Shown here: positions 32,641 to 43,189 of the stretch, one piece after another
Position numbering within the stretch: the stretch's first letter is position 1
How the letters are laid out: every line of letters begins with the position of its first letter
Assembly: GCA_037127315.1 (NCBI GenBank)
Contig: JBBBDQ010000350.1
Coordinates: 159,501 to 223,500 of the forward strand
Reading direction: 5' to 3'
DNA: 64,000 nucleotides
From: Ascarosepion bandense
Lineage: Eukaryota > Mollusca > Cephalopoda > Sepiida > Sepiidae
Notes under the pieces: model-generated
What the model was told of the DNA's origin: nothing
Database searches by the model: none
The model's input: the letters and a program-made list of their open reading frames with translations, nothing else
Program-made: the position numbers and the translations under genes

Positions 32641-33189
32641 AATAATTCAAAATTTGTTATATTTTATGAAAAGATTGCTTAATATATAAAACGATGGGTA
32701 GTGCATGTATTTATATGTGAAAGACATGTAAAGTGAAAAACCCTTTCAAAGCATGTATAGAAACTGGGGATTCCATTCTCATCTTCGAGACTTTTCACGG
32801 TGCAAACATTCTTGAATTTCTTGACAATACATTTAACTGTTGCAAATGGATTTAAAATCGTTTGGATATGAATTTGTAGATTTTCCTTTCATTGTGGTAA
32901 GTCATAATCTTTAACCTGATGTTGTTACGAAGTTCTTTAATCTTATCTGTAGAAACTGGTTTCTTTTTCTACGAAAAATGGTAAATATTGCAAATGCCAT
33001 TCTCCAGTTTATCTCAAGTCTTGAATAGGACGATATATTTTTTACATTATTTTCAAAGTAAGTGAAGAGCTCTCTAAAATATTTCCTTCCTGTAAAATAT
33101 GTGTTTGAATAACATTTACACAAGTTTGATATACATACGCACACACATATGTACACGCACACATTTACACACAGACATATATATATATA
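32641..33189. other. Unassigned sequence with a short (CA)n/(TA)n stretch
   Basis: CA- and TA-rich text at 33133-33188; no gene seen. Confidence 0.4.
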
Positions 33190-33790
33190 CAGTACTGTGC
33201 AAAAGATTAGGACAAGAACTATTGTATCATTTATGAGGCATCAAAATAAAGTTTAAAATCACCCCTGTTCTAAAAGTATTAGCACAGGGGTGATTTTTCT
33301 AAAAACCTCACTGAAATTCAAATACAGGGTAAAAAGCCAAGTAAATTGCTAATAAATATTGATTATTTAAAACTATGTAAAAGAAATGTATTAAAAAGAA
33401 GTTATATTTAATTTTTCCTATTTTCTATTAAACAAGTTATTTTTAAACTACTCTGTTGAACATCTATAGAAGATTTTGGATAAAAAATTGATAAACCTAA
33501 TGTTACTTCGCAAGATATATTTGGGAACAAATTCAAGCTGCTTGGCAGGAGATACCATTAGATACATTGAAGAAACTTGTGATGTCAATGCCTGACAGAA
33601 TGTAGGCTGTGATCAAAGCAAAAGGCTATTATACTAAATATTGAATTTATTTTGTTACAAGTATTTTTCTTGTTAAAGCATTTGTTGAATAAATCAAATA
33701 AAAATTACTTTAATTAAATTGTTTATTTTCTGTCAATATACCTGATAAAAGATAAAATAGTTCTTGTCCTAATAATTTTGCACAGTACTG
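33190..33790 (+). mobile_element. Tc1-like element, 601 bp, internally deleted
   Basis: Inverted ends CAGTACTGTGCAAAAGATTAGGACAAGAACTA and its close reverse complement at 33753-33790 (about 37 bp, with differences in the AGATTA stretch), flanked by TA at 33188 and 33791. Near 33520-33640 the plus strand encodes a Tc1 transposase C-terminus (IWEQIQAAWQEIP, KLVMSMPDRM, VIKAKGYYTKY). N-terminal and catalytic parts are absent. An internal hairpin AAAATCACCCCTG/CAGGGGTGATTTT lies at 33257-33298. Confidence 0.9.
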
Positions 33791-33816
33791 TATATATATA
33801 TGTGTATGTGTGTGTA

Positions 33817-33846
33817 TCTAGAAAGAAAGAAAGAAAGAAAGAAAGA
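33817..33846. repeat. (GAAA)n microsatellite
   Basis: Seven GAAA units next to the Tc1-like end. Confidence 0.95.
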
Positions 33847-34216
33847 AGAGACCTTGATGCAAAATATATCTGCAGTTTTTCTAATTCCTAAAACTCCTTT
33901 AAATGTTATATTTTGAAGTTTTAAATTTTTTGTTAAAAGAATTTATAAAACTTCATAACGACTACAAAAAAAATATAACCGCCATTCTTAACTCCAGAAT
34001 TTCTAGATCTTTCTAGTTTCTGTTCCTCAACTTCTCTCTCTTTCTCTTTCTATCTCTCTTTTGCGCTCTTTCTCTCTATATCCCCCCCCTCTGTTATTGT
34101 CTTTGCTTTCTCAATCTTTCATATTTTGTACAAATTAAATGACGGAAACTCTAGTAAGTTTTATTTATGTAAAATGTATATTATCTTAGGAATTTTTTAT
34201 TCTTACCCAAAAAGGG
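33847..34216. other. Unassigned sequence with a CT-rich tract
   Basis: CT-rich at 34030-34090; nothing else. Confidence 0.4.
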
Positions 34217-34518
34217 ATGTGTTGTGGTGCAGTGGATATCGACTCGGAATGACAAATCAGGAAGCCGAGTTCGAACTCCAGTTGAATTCATGGCATTCAC
34301 TTTCGCACAAATATCATTGGGAAAGGTATATAGCCGTCTCTTCCCTCCAGTTATTGGTTAAATAATAGGACAGATTGGGTTCTATAGCCTTGGCTGGCAA
34401 CCAGTCTACCGCAGAAAGCAATGGCAACTTACTGCGGGATAATCTTCTGCCCAGTCAGTCATGTCTCTTTCGAGACCTGATCGCCTAAGCCGATATCCAA
34501 TGCACCACAACGCACATC
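34217..34518 (+). mobile_element. SINE-1 fused to an inverted SINE-1 head
   Basis: 34217-34490 is a plus-strand SINE-1 (GATGTGTTGTGGTGCAGTGG to CGAGACCTGATCGCCTAAGC). It runs directly into CGATATCCAATGCACCACAACGCACATCC (34491-34518), the same family's head in reverse. A chimeric or foldback insertion. Confidence 0.85.
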
Positions 34519-35094
34519 CCTTATCAGATTAACTTTCCGTAAAAAAGTAATTAAACAATTACCATCTTGAAGGGAAAGAGAGGTCTTGGCAACTCCTGCC
34601 CAGATATGGTATCATGACGAGTCAGATACTTACTAGGGCGGTATAATAATTACAAAAAGTCGGGTGTGAGTCTGAGGCCCAATATGCTCTTAAGGCAAGG
34701 GACCTCCTAGACTTGTGATAGTTCAGGGTCTGATCGGCGGTGGTAGAATGTAACCAGTTTGTTTTTGAAGGTACTGAATGTAACGAGACAATTTTCTTTG
34801 AAAAAAAAATGTAACTTATCTGATAAATGAACAATTCTTTCAAAAATACGAATTTTTTTAAGGGCAAACCTAGAAAATCAATATTTTTTATTTATTTAGT
34901 ACTTATTTTTTACTGTTCATCAAAGTTTTTAATATATTTATTAGTACAATTGAAGAGAGAATTACGTTAAAATTAATATAACGTCAAATGGAAAATTTGA
35001 TTCTACTTTTACGATTTTATTGTATCTTATGGAATAATAACTTTATGCTTTTTTATGTATATCAAACTATAATGATTTAAATTAACTCGAACTC
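34519..35094. other. AT-rich unassigned sequence
   Basis: No gene or repeat recognised. Confidence 0.4.
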
Positions 35095-35805
35095 GAAAAA
35101 AAAAATAGCAACGAAGAAAAATTTTCGGTAAATTTTCGTTTTAGGTCCCGAGGGCTTCCTCACCTTTAAATTTATCCAAAATAGCATTATCTCTGTGCAA
35201 ATGTATATGCTGAAATCAAATCAACAGTTAGTTATTGAAGAAACCTACCTTTATTGATCTGAACGACCAGACAAAAATCGAACTACATCTTGCTCATTTT
35301 GTCTCCGTAATTCTAACGCAGTTATGTGATTAACTGCTGAATGACTTTCGGCGTAGGCAACAAATTTCAGTCTATTTTCTGCATATTTACTTCCTTTACT
35401 GAAATTTCCGCCTATTTACTTTTTCTCTAATGAAAGTAATACGCGATCTTTTCTACGCGTATTACTTTCATTACAGGAATTTAGTAGGCGGAAATTTCAG
35501 TAAAGGAAGTAAATAGGACGAAATTTTTTTGCCTACGCCGAAAGTCATTCTACATTTAATTACATGATTTCGTGAAATTTACGGGAGACAAAATTGCGAA
35601 ATGAAGTTCGATTTTCTCTGGTCGTTAAGATCAATAAAGGTAGGTTTCTTCAATAACTAATTGTTGATTTGAGTTCAGCATATACATTTTCACAGAAATA
35701 ATGCTATTTTAGATAAATTTGAAGGGGGATAAGCCTTCGGCACCTAAAACGAAAATTTACCAAATTTTCTTCAGAGTAGCATTCGACTATTTTTTTTTTT
35801 TTTAC
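35095..35805. mobile_element. Foldback element, arms about 340 bp
   Basis: Left and right halves are reverse complements throughout: GTAAATTTTCGTTTTAGGT (35129) with ACCTAAAACGAAAATTTAC (35740), AAGAAACCTACCTTTATTGATC with GATCAATAAAGGTAGGTTTCTT, GACTTTCGGCGTAGGCAA with GCCTACGCCGAAAGTC, and AAGTAATACGCG at the centre with CGCGTATTACTT. The loop is only about 11 bases at 35446-35456. Arms differ by scattered substitutions, so it is not recent. No protein is encoded; a hairpin MITE or foldback transposon. Confidence 0.9.
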
Positions 35806-36005
35806 TGAGAAAAATTAGACATTTTATGACGTAAATATTAATGAAGATATCACTTCTATCGGTTTCTAAAATACAGACAAATAAGTGGGAGGTATGTAAT
35901 CTTATATCTTATTTTATCTTTACGTTTATTTCTTAAAATGGTCTTTGAATTTCTTTCAGTGGCCATATGTCTCCTTGGCAATTTACAGAGACTATATTTT
36001 GACGC

Positions 36006-36124
36006 GTCTACGGATATATCGTGTTGAATGCACCGGTTCCCGTCCAATCACCGAAGTTAAGCAACATCGAGCCTGGTCAGTAGTTAAATGGGTGACCACT
36101 TGAGATTACCAGGTGCTGTAAACG
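36006..36124 (+). rRNA. 5S rRNA-like sequence (pseudogene or 5S-derived SINE head)
   Basis: Full-length resemblance to metazoan 5S: GTCTACGGATATATC, ATGCACCGGTTCCCGTC, ATCACCGAAGTTAAGCAAC, GAGCCTGGTCAGTAGTTA, ATGGGTGACCACTTGAG, ACCAGGTGCTGTAAACG. It lacks a T-run terminator and continues into non-5S text. Substitutions at several conserved positions argue for a pseudogene or a SINE3-type element. Confidence 0.75.
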
Positions 36125-36440
36125 TAAGGACCAAGAATGGTCCACAGATCCTCCAGGTTTGGAGTGGGGTGCAGGGCTAACAACCCTGCACAGTAAAAAA
36201 ACAGTTTGTGACAGAAACAGCAACAAAAAGTTGCTGCTCTATGCACCATCTGGGTGTGATGGATAAATGATGACATTTTGACGCAAATATAACACAATAT
36301 ATCGAATGTACGAGGAATGTTTGTACTTTTGTTTTTCAGATCAACATTTATCACATTTCCAAAGTTAGTCTGCAATCCAAAACCTTCTTGGTGATTTCTA
36401 AGCGTCGTTTGAATGTGGCACAAGGCCAAAAGTATGGGGT
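36125..36440 (+). other. Possible body of a 5S-derived SINE
   Basis: GCAGGGCTAACAACCCTGCAC forms a short hairpin at 36170-36190, followed by an A-run (AGTAAAAAAAC). The stretch reads like a LINE or SINE body fused to the 5S-like head, but no second copy exists in this window. Confidence 0.3.
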
Positions 36441-38099
36441 ACCCAGTGAAGATTGAACTAACTATTCAGTTGTAATAGGTTATAACGAGACAAATTTTCT
36501 AACCATTACACCAGGTCGAGGTTCTCCACAAAATTTCTTGATACTCATGTAAAAAATATGGTGTTGCGTTAATAGAATTTTATCTGTGTGTGTGTTCGCT
36601 TCTCTCTCTTCCTGTCTTTCACCTTCTTTTCCTCTTCTTCTCTGTCATTCTTTCTTAGCATTTTCTCTTTCTTTCTCACTCTCTCGCCCTCTTTGTCCCT
36701 GTCTCTCTCTTCTTAATTCAATCCTTGGTTTTATCGGTGATAATACCACAGTAAAATATCAAGTGATTTTTATCAAAAATATTCAACAAAATATCATTTG
36801 TGGTTAAAGAAAATCGCAAACGACACATTTTCATTTACTTAATGACTGAAACCAAAAGCAGAAAAGTCAAAAAGGCATTCAAATTCGGATTATAAATTAT
36901 TATGGAACAATAACCACAATAATAATAAGAATTCTTTTTAATATATTTTTTATGTCTAACCATTTACCACATATTCCCGCCTGTTATTATTTTTGTTCTG
37001 TTTGAGAATCGCAATCGGGTCAGATAAAAATCCAAACAAAATAAGATATGGAAATCAACAAACAGTCCAACGCTAGTCTTGATTTCAAGACACCCTTTTG
37101 TTCCTCGTTAAGAATGACATTGTGTTGTGTAAATCATACGTCAATTCATTAATTCTTTACACATTGCCATTTAGAAACTGAAACAACGGCAGGAGGCATC
37201 GCTCATAACTGTCATGTTTATAACTAACTATACGAAGCTGGCTCTTCAAATCCCCTCATATATAATTTCTATTATTTACGTATCAATTTCGAATTTTCCC
37301 CCCCACTTTCTTTTCTCTCTCTTTTTCTCTCGTTCCTCTATTTTTCTCTTTTACTCTCTCTCTCCTCCTCTCTCTTCTCCTCCTAATAATAATTATGCCT
37401 CAGCTGTTCCCCACGATAATTTCACCCGAATTATTTATTTAGATCTTCATTTGAAAATGAGTGTTCACTCGGCAAAGCAACATGCTAGCAGCCACAACGT
37501 ATCGTGTTCGCTTAATAAAGTCAGTGAAACTGACAAAACTCTTTCACTGGATAGGAAATAGAAATGATATTGATGCAAACCCTCGAATAGCAATCGGAAA
37601 AAAAATGTTTATCTCAGACCTTAGGATCTCCAAAGAATAAACATAGATGTGATATTGAGGTGAACGATCGATAAAGCAACAGTTATATTTATTTAAGGAA
37701 AGTACGCAACGAGGGAAAAGACTTTGCTTTTTTATATATATCGGAATAAAACAAGAAAATACAGTATAGAAAATAGTCAAATTAATTTCAATGGCAGCCA
37801 AATGACCAAAATATAAACTATTATGCAGCAAAAACGACAAAATATTATTAGATGTTAGAAATTTAACTCTTTTACACTCTAGTGAATAGGAAATTAGGAA
37901 TTAAAATCAACCTTTTTCTTCACTTTAAAAAAATTTCACAATGATGTGTAAAATCCTGGTTTTTCCCCAAATAGAAAAAGAATTGACCATGTGCTTAAAG
38001 AGAAAGGCGAGACTAGATTTCGCAAGTAGGTGTTAAATTAATTTTTGATTAATGGGAGCGAGTTGCAAGACTTGAGGACTTAGCGATCCAGTGCTAAAT
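36441..38099. other. Unassigned sequence, CT-rich in places
   Basis: CT-rich tracts at 36595-36715 and 37300-37385 give spurious hydrophobic frames. No gene or repeat element supported. Confidence 0.4.
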
Positions 38100-38650
38100 T
38101 AAAAAAGGACTATATAAATGACCTCGGTGTCAGTCAAAACAGTCAGGGATGGAAGTAGCAAAGACGACAAGTTAAAATGTCATGAGAGAAGCTTCAAGCT
38201 GATCCGGACTTTCGTCCTTTTCTCTTTCCTTCTGCTGATTCCTTTTACTTCTTCTCCATCCAAAGACATTCCTACTGAATACATACATACATACATACAT
38301 ACATACATACATACATACATACATACACTTATATTCTTTCAACAATTACTGCTATGAACATTTTCTACAAATCTTGATACCCTTAACTCAACTTTATCAT
38401 TGAACACGAACTCTACTTTTAACTTCTTAATAATGTTCCAAATTACACATTAACTCCTACAACTTATTTTATTCTTTCCTTTTAATAAATGCAAAATGTA
38501 TTTTTTATTCTTACATATTCCAATTCCACATATTCCAACCAGCCGACAACCAACCTTCTGATAACGATGATGATAATTTTGGAGAAAGCTTGTAAGCTGT
38601 AGGGAGTCCGGTTATGCCTGACATCTCCCTACGGCCACAACACTAATATT
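38100..38650 (+). mobile_element. Dispersed repeat family X, copy 2
   Basis: Shares CTTCTCCATCC, ACATATTCCAA, CGACAACCAACCTTCTGAT and TAAGCTGTAGGGAG with 12530-13150 and with the reverse strand at 63740-64000. A (CATA)n array sits at 38279-38325. Possibly an LTR retroelement terminus (ends ...GGCCACAACA). Confidence 0.5.
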
Positions 38651-38941
38651 CTTATATTATAAAGTTTACACCTAATGTATCTGAATGAATTAAAACATAA
38701 AAAGGAAAATAAATATCTCATTCAAGGTAAATCAGCAGGAAGAAACGACTACAGTTATGGAAAGAGGCACGATTGAACCCGTGAAGATGTTTTATAGAAC
38801 TGCCCTCCGTCCAGTAGAGAAGCGTTAACGAAATTGGTAGAAATATAATACAGATATTTTTCTATACTGAACATATTAAAGAACTTAATGTTTATTCGTA
38901 TGAGGAAGTGCAATTATCCCTCTATCTTTCTTTCTTTCTTC

Positions 38942-38975
<34 letters not shown>

Positions 38976-39189
38976 CCTCTTCGTATACATTTTTCTCCTA
39001 CTTCTTCTCTGTCGTTCTCTCAGACTATTTCTTCTTTTCATAAAAAGTTTAGTAAAACACAATGCACAGAGACTGATAATTACATTTAGCATGAAACAGA
39101 CTGTCGCCTCTGGGTGTTGACTTCAATGTCCATTTTTATATTTATATCGACTCTATCGTTGATATTGAGCATTTTAACCCATAAATATT
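38651..39189. other. Unassigned sequence with a (CTTT)n array
   Basis: CTTT array at about 38926-38975; no gene. Confidence 0.4.
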
Positions 39190-39402
39190 AGTCAGTTAAG
39201 TGTCATATGTGATACACGCTTGGGCGATCATATCTCGAAAAAGGCATGACTGACTGGGTAGAAAAATATCCTGCAGTAAGTTGTGATTACTTTCTGTGGA
39301 AGATTGGTTGCCAGCCAATGCTATAGAACGCAATCAGTCCTGTTATTTAACACATAACTGGCGGATTTACAGTTCCGATATCCACTGCACCATAACACAC
39401 AG
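39190..39402 (-). mobile_element. SINE-1, internally deleted
   Basis: Tail GTCAGTTAAGTGTCATATG, body GGCATGACTGACTGGGTAG and CAGTCCTGTTATTTAAC, head ATATCCACTGCACCATAACACACA. The section between body and B-box is missing. Confidence 0.85.
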
Positions 39403-39439
39403 TCCACCCATAAATATAGCATCCTTTAAACTATATTTT

Positions 39440-39442
<3 letters not shown>

Positions 39443-39484
<42 letters not shown>
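39443..39484. repeat. (TA)n microsatellite
   Basis: Uninterrupted TA run. Confidence 0.95.
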
Positions 39485-39486
<2 letters not shown>

Positions 39487-39524
39487 ATAAATATAACAGG
39501 TAATAAATAGCTATTATGCTTAAT

Positions 39525-39960
39525 CAGCAACCGTTTTAAATATTGTATTTTAGCTTTAACTTCTGGTGAAAATAAAGACAAATATTGTCCAACATTTGAA
39601 TATTTTTAATACGCTGGTTCTTGATCTAAGCTTTCCACTCACGTGAGTAACCTTCAGATTAGTTGTATGGACATTAACATAAAGATATTCATCATCAAAG
39701 ATGATATTCTGTTATGTGGACATAAAAGCTTGTTATGTGACGATAACAGTTTCGGAATAGCAAACGCAGGTGGTAAATTAGTGATGCTGTTTTATGACGT
39801 CATACCACGGTTGAAACCAAAATATAAACAACAGTACCATATGTCTAGATGCAATTTAAAGTGTTTCGAACTAGCGTGATAAAAAATATCTAAGTGTTAG
39901 ACAATTTTTGTCTTTATTTTCATCAGAAATTAAAGCTAAAATACGATGTTTAGCACGGCT
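39525..39960. repeat. Inverted repeat pair (about 70-bp arms), also seen at 48.5 kb
   Basis: TATTGTATTTTAGCTTTAACTTCTGGTGAAAATAAAGACAA-like text at 39540-39590 is inverted at 39895-39957 (TGTCTTTATTTTCATCAGAAATTAAAGC). A third copy lies at 48508-48580. The interior shows no domain. Family unknown. Confidence 0.65.
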
Positions 39961-40302
39961 CATGAGTACATATAATAGAAATTCATTGTTTATTAAACTT
40001 AACATATTTAAATAATTATCTACTATCTACTCAATACACTACTATTTACGCTCTCACACCCTGATTGAGCAATTCTGCAAGAATGGTAAACTTTGAAAAA
40101 CAGTAGCTACTCTGGCATCTATGCATCGTTCATTCAGCAATGAATTAGAACCTTCTCAGCTATTGGGCGTGTATAATGACAATATACACGCTAAAAAGTC
40201 TGCCTCCTTCTACCGAGCGTCCGTAGCTCAGAGGTAGAATCGCCGACTGACGCCAATTTGGTCGGGTTTCTATCCTGGGTTAAAAAGCAATCGGCTGTCT
40301 AA

Positions 40303-40346
40303 CCGTACTGATGAGCTGTGATACAGCGAAACAGATCTGTCTGCCG
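40303..40346 (+). ncRNA. Hammerhead ribozyme, family i (dimer copy 1)
   Basis: Core CTGATGA (40308-40314), stem II GCTGT/ACAGC, GAAA, stem III ACAG/CTGT, GTC cleavage triplet. Stem I CCGTA/TGCCG has one C-C mismatch. Confidence 0.75.
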
Positions 40347-40609
40347 ATGACTATTTACGCTCTCACACCCTGATTGAGCACTCTAGAAGAATGGTAGACT
40401 TTGAAAAACAGTAGCTACTCTAGCATCTACGCATCATTCATTCAGCAATGAATTAGAACACTCTCAGCTATTGGGCGTTTATAATGATAATATACACGCT
40501 AAAAAGTATGCCTCCTTCTACCGAGCACGCGTAGCTCAGAGGTAGAATCGCCGACTGAAGCTAGTTCACTCGGGTTTCAATCCTGGGTAAAAGACAATCG
40601 GCTGTCTAA

Positions 40610-40654
40610 CCATACTGATGAGCTGCGATACAGTGAAACAGATCTATCTGCGAA
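40610..40654 (+). ncRNA. Hammerhead ribozyme, family i (dimer copy 2, decayed)
   Basis: Core CTGATGA (40615-40621) and GAAA are intact. Stem II GCTG/CAGT and stem I CCATA/TGCGA carry mismatches, and stem III has the CTAT variant. Probably weak or inactive. Confidence 0.65.
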
Positions 40655-40663
40655 TTACTATAT

Positions 40664-41487
40664 ATATATAGTCATGTAGCACGACATGGAGTTTCAGGTA
40701 CAACGCAAATTCTGGTGAGAAAAGATATGTATATTTATCTAATCTAAACTTATTTATAAATGGAACTTTGTGTGTGTGTGTGTCTGTGTCTATGTGTGTG
40801 TATGTGAGTGTGTCCGTTACCTATAGACTCCGAAACGTCTGAACCGATTTTCTTGAAAATTTACACAGTTGTACTATAAGCGTCTGCGAGTGTTCTTAGC
40901 TAGGTTTTGTGTCGAGGTAACCCCGATAAATATCGAAAATCGAAAAAATCGTGTTATAGAAGGAGCGGTCCGATTCTAATTAAATTTCATACACTCATAG
41001 ACAAAGACATAAGAAACGATATTCAGAAGTTTCAAGGTTTCAGTTCTTACAATAGTGTAGAAAATCGATGATATATATATATATATTTATATATATATAA
41101 GGCAAGATGTTTGTGTGTGTGTCTGTTTATCTGCCTGTATATCTGTATTTTTTCAGCCTTTTTATTTTAGTTTTGATTCGGGTTTGGCGCTAAGTAGGTA
41201 TAATTGTAATCTTTAGTCTCAGCCATGATACCATTTACTCAGAGGGCTTATTTAGCTTTCAAAATTCAGTTTATGACGAAAAAATCTTATTTGATATTGA
41301 TACAAGGAAAACAAAATTTGACTTACATCCATTCATTTTTCTTTCAGTGTACGGTTTCGCTTTAACTGGAAATAACTACTGCTTTTTAGTCTTTCATGCC
41401 AACGTCCAAAGAGTCTGAGCTCCAGGACCATGGATTAGTTTTAACGCTTTCATTCCACCCGAGCAACGGCGGGCTATACTGCTAGTT
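40664..41487 (+). mobile_element. Helitron/Helentron-like non-autonomous element, 3' end
   Basis: The end at 41458-41487 shows CCCGAGCAACGGCGGG, a short hairpin stem with loop, followed by CTATACTGCTAGT, the style of Helentron-type 3' ends in invertebrates. Upstream text includes TG-rich tracts and CGAAACGTCTGAACCGATTTT and GGCAAGATGTTTGTG, typical of such families. The 5' end is not defined, and two related elements could be joined at about 41095. Confidence 0.45.
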
Positions 41488-41579
41488 ATTATATAGTTTA
41501 TAGTTCTATTGCATTGCATCAAACACTATTTTATTAACACTGCCACTCAATGTGTGATTGTGTCATATTACAGGACTAA

Positions 41580-42215
41580 GGAAATAAGACAAAATCACTG
41601 CCTTTCCTAAAAACCATAATTTCAACCACACGGATTATGAAAAATGTTTTGTTCTTGGCATATTACTGGCAACTCTCACTAATAACATTGAAACTACATT
41701 ATCAAGGAGATATTTCTGGTCATTAAATAACTTATCTGAGAACAAAAATATCATCATAACCAAATCTGACGAAGAAAGACTTGTAGGTATAATGGACACA
41801 GTTGTCTACACTAAAATATTGAATTGTTTTAAGATAATGACATCACAAATATACAAATCAATAAACAAATAATAGACATTAAAATACAAAATTTCAAAGC
41901 AACAATAAAAGAAAAAAAATTAAAACCAAAATATATATTCGTCCAAATTACTAGAATATCAGCCAACTATACCCACACTATATGCCTTACCTAAAACTCA
42001 TAAAGAAAACATTCTCATTCGACCTTTTATATCTGGTATTAACAGTGTTCCCCATAAATTAGCTAGATTCATCACTATTAGTACACCATTCCTCCGCCTC
42101 ATTATCTCTACAATTATCAGACGCTCAGTTGACTTACGCCATAAAATTCAAAACATTAATATGACCAATTTATCTATGGCAAGTTTGGATATTAAATCAC
42201 TCTATACTAACATCT
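41580..42215 (+). pseudogene. Penelope-like element (PLE), RT N-terminal part
   Basis: PLE-specific motifs across frames: NKNIIITKSDEERLVGIMDT (about 41740-41800), PTLYALPKTHKEN (about 41968-42006), IRPFISGINSVPHKLARF, and SLDIKSLYTNI (42185-42217). The LPKTHK and SLD-KSLYTNIP boxes are hallmarks of PLE reverse transcriptases. Cut at 42216 by a LINE A insertion; frames broken. Confidence 0.85.
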
Positions 42216-43131
42216 TCTATGTACCATGTCCTTTCCGGTCATAGATCATGGCTTTCCACGTCTCCCTATCCCTGGTGGCTCTTAGCACGCCTTCTCCTGT
42301 TACACCATGCAACCCTCGTTCCATCATCCAATTGATTAGGTCCTTCAAATATGTTATCCGCTACTTTTCCCTGTGTCTTTTTCCCTCTATCTAGCCTGTT
42401 AGTATCAGGTTCCTCAAGCCCTCCTTCCTCATTGCATGTCCCAGGAACTTCAGCTTTCTCCTCCTCAGTAATAATTTCCTTTTCCTTTCCATCATTTCCA
42501 AAACCTTATCATTGCTCACATGCTCGATCCATGATATTCGCAGCATCTTTCTGGAGGACCACATTTCAGCTGTTTCAGGTTTTTCCTTCATCTTTGATGA
42601 TATTGTCCAAAACATTCATTGTTATATTGAAGAACTGACATCACATAGCAATCCAGTATTCTCTTCCTAGTTTCTAGCGAAATTGTCCAGTTTCTTCATA
42701 CTTTACTCAACTTCTGGAATGCTTCTTTGCCATGCCAATTCGTCTTCAAATCTCTGTGTCGCACTTTCCGTCTTCTGTTATTTAAATACTTTCCTAGGTA
42801 TTTAAATTGTTGTACCTGCTTGATTTTAGTAACGCCTATCTGTATTTGGCATATTGGGCTGTCTTTTTTACTGATGACCATGCATTTGGTTTTCTTGCAG
42901 TTTATTTGTAGTTCTTTCTTATCACTCTCTTCAGCTGCCTTCTGTAGGAGGTCTTGTAGTTTCCTTTCTGTGTCTGCTGTTAGCACTGTATCATCTGTGT
43001 ACCTTAGGTTGTTTAAAATGTGGCCTCCGATGGCGAATCCAGGCATAATTTCCAGGGTTCTCAAAATATTCTCGCTGTACAATTTGAACAGATCCGGTGA
43101 AAAGACACATCCTTGTCTTACGCCCCTTAAA
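42216..43131 (-). mobile_element. LINE family A inserted in the PLE
   Basis: Minus strand. The 5' edge is at GVRQGCVFSPDLFKLYSE (43130-43075), followed by a mutated catalytic box LRYTDDTVL, KKTKCMVISKK and KYLGKYL. The C-terminal block runs EMWSSRKMLRISWIEHVSND, FLGHAMRKEG to the 3' terminus at 42216. The catalytic YADD is YTDD here. Truncated at its 5' end and frameshifted. Confidence 0.85.
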
Positions 43132-43189
43132 AAAGGTCTAAACATTCTTCTCAAAACATCCAAAAAATTCAAAATCATAAAAATATGTA
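43132..43189 (+). pseudogene. PLE RT sliver between LINE A and mariner
   Basis: About 58 bp reading KFKIIKI, in line with PLE coding text that continues after the mariner. Shows that both insertions hit the same PLE. Confidence 0.5.

Larger units (their letters stand above)
40035..40663 (+). mobile_element. Head-to-tail dimer of the retrozyme unit (family i)
   Basis: Two consecutive units. Each starts TTTACGCTCTCACACCCTGATTGAGCA (40047 and 40353), contains the tRNA-like A-box TAGCTCAGAGGTAGAATCGC and B-box GGGTTTC-ATCCTGGG, and ends in a hammerhead (cores at 40308 and 40615). The hammerhead-to-hammerhead spacing is about 307 bp and the junction between units has no spacer. Ends in (TA)n at 40660. 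The tandem arrangement of hammerheads a few hundred bases apart is the defining genomic layout of retrozymes. Confidence 0.8.

Noticed and set aside
36586..37561. Serine/leucine-rich frames that might be signal peptides or membrane proteins
   Set aside because: Arise from CT-rich tracts; no downstream domain.
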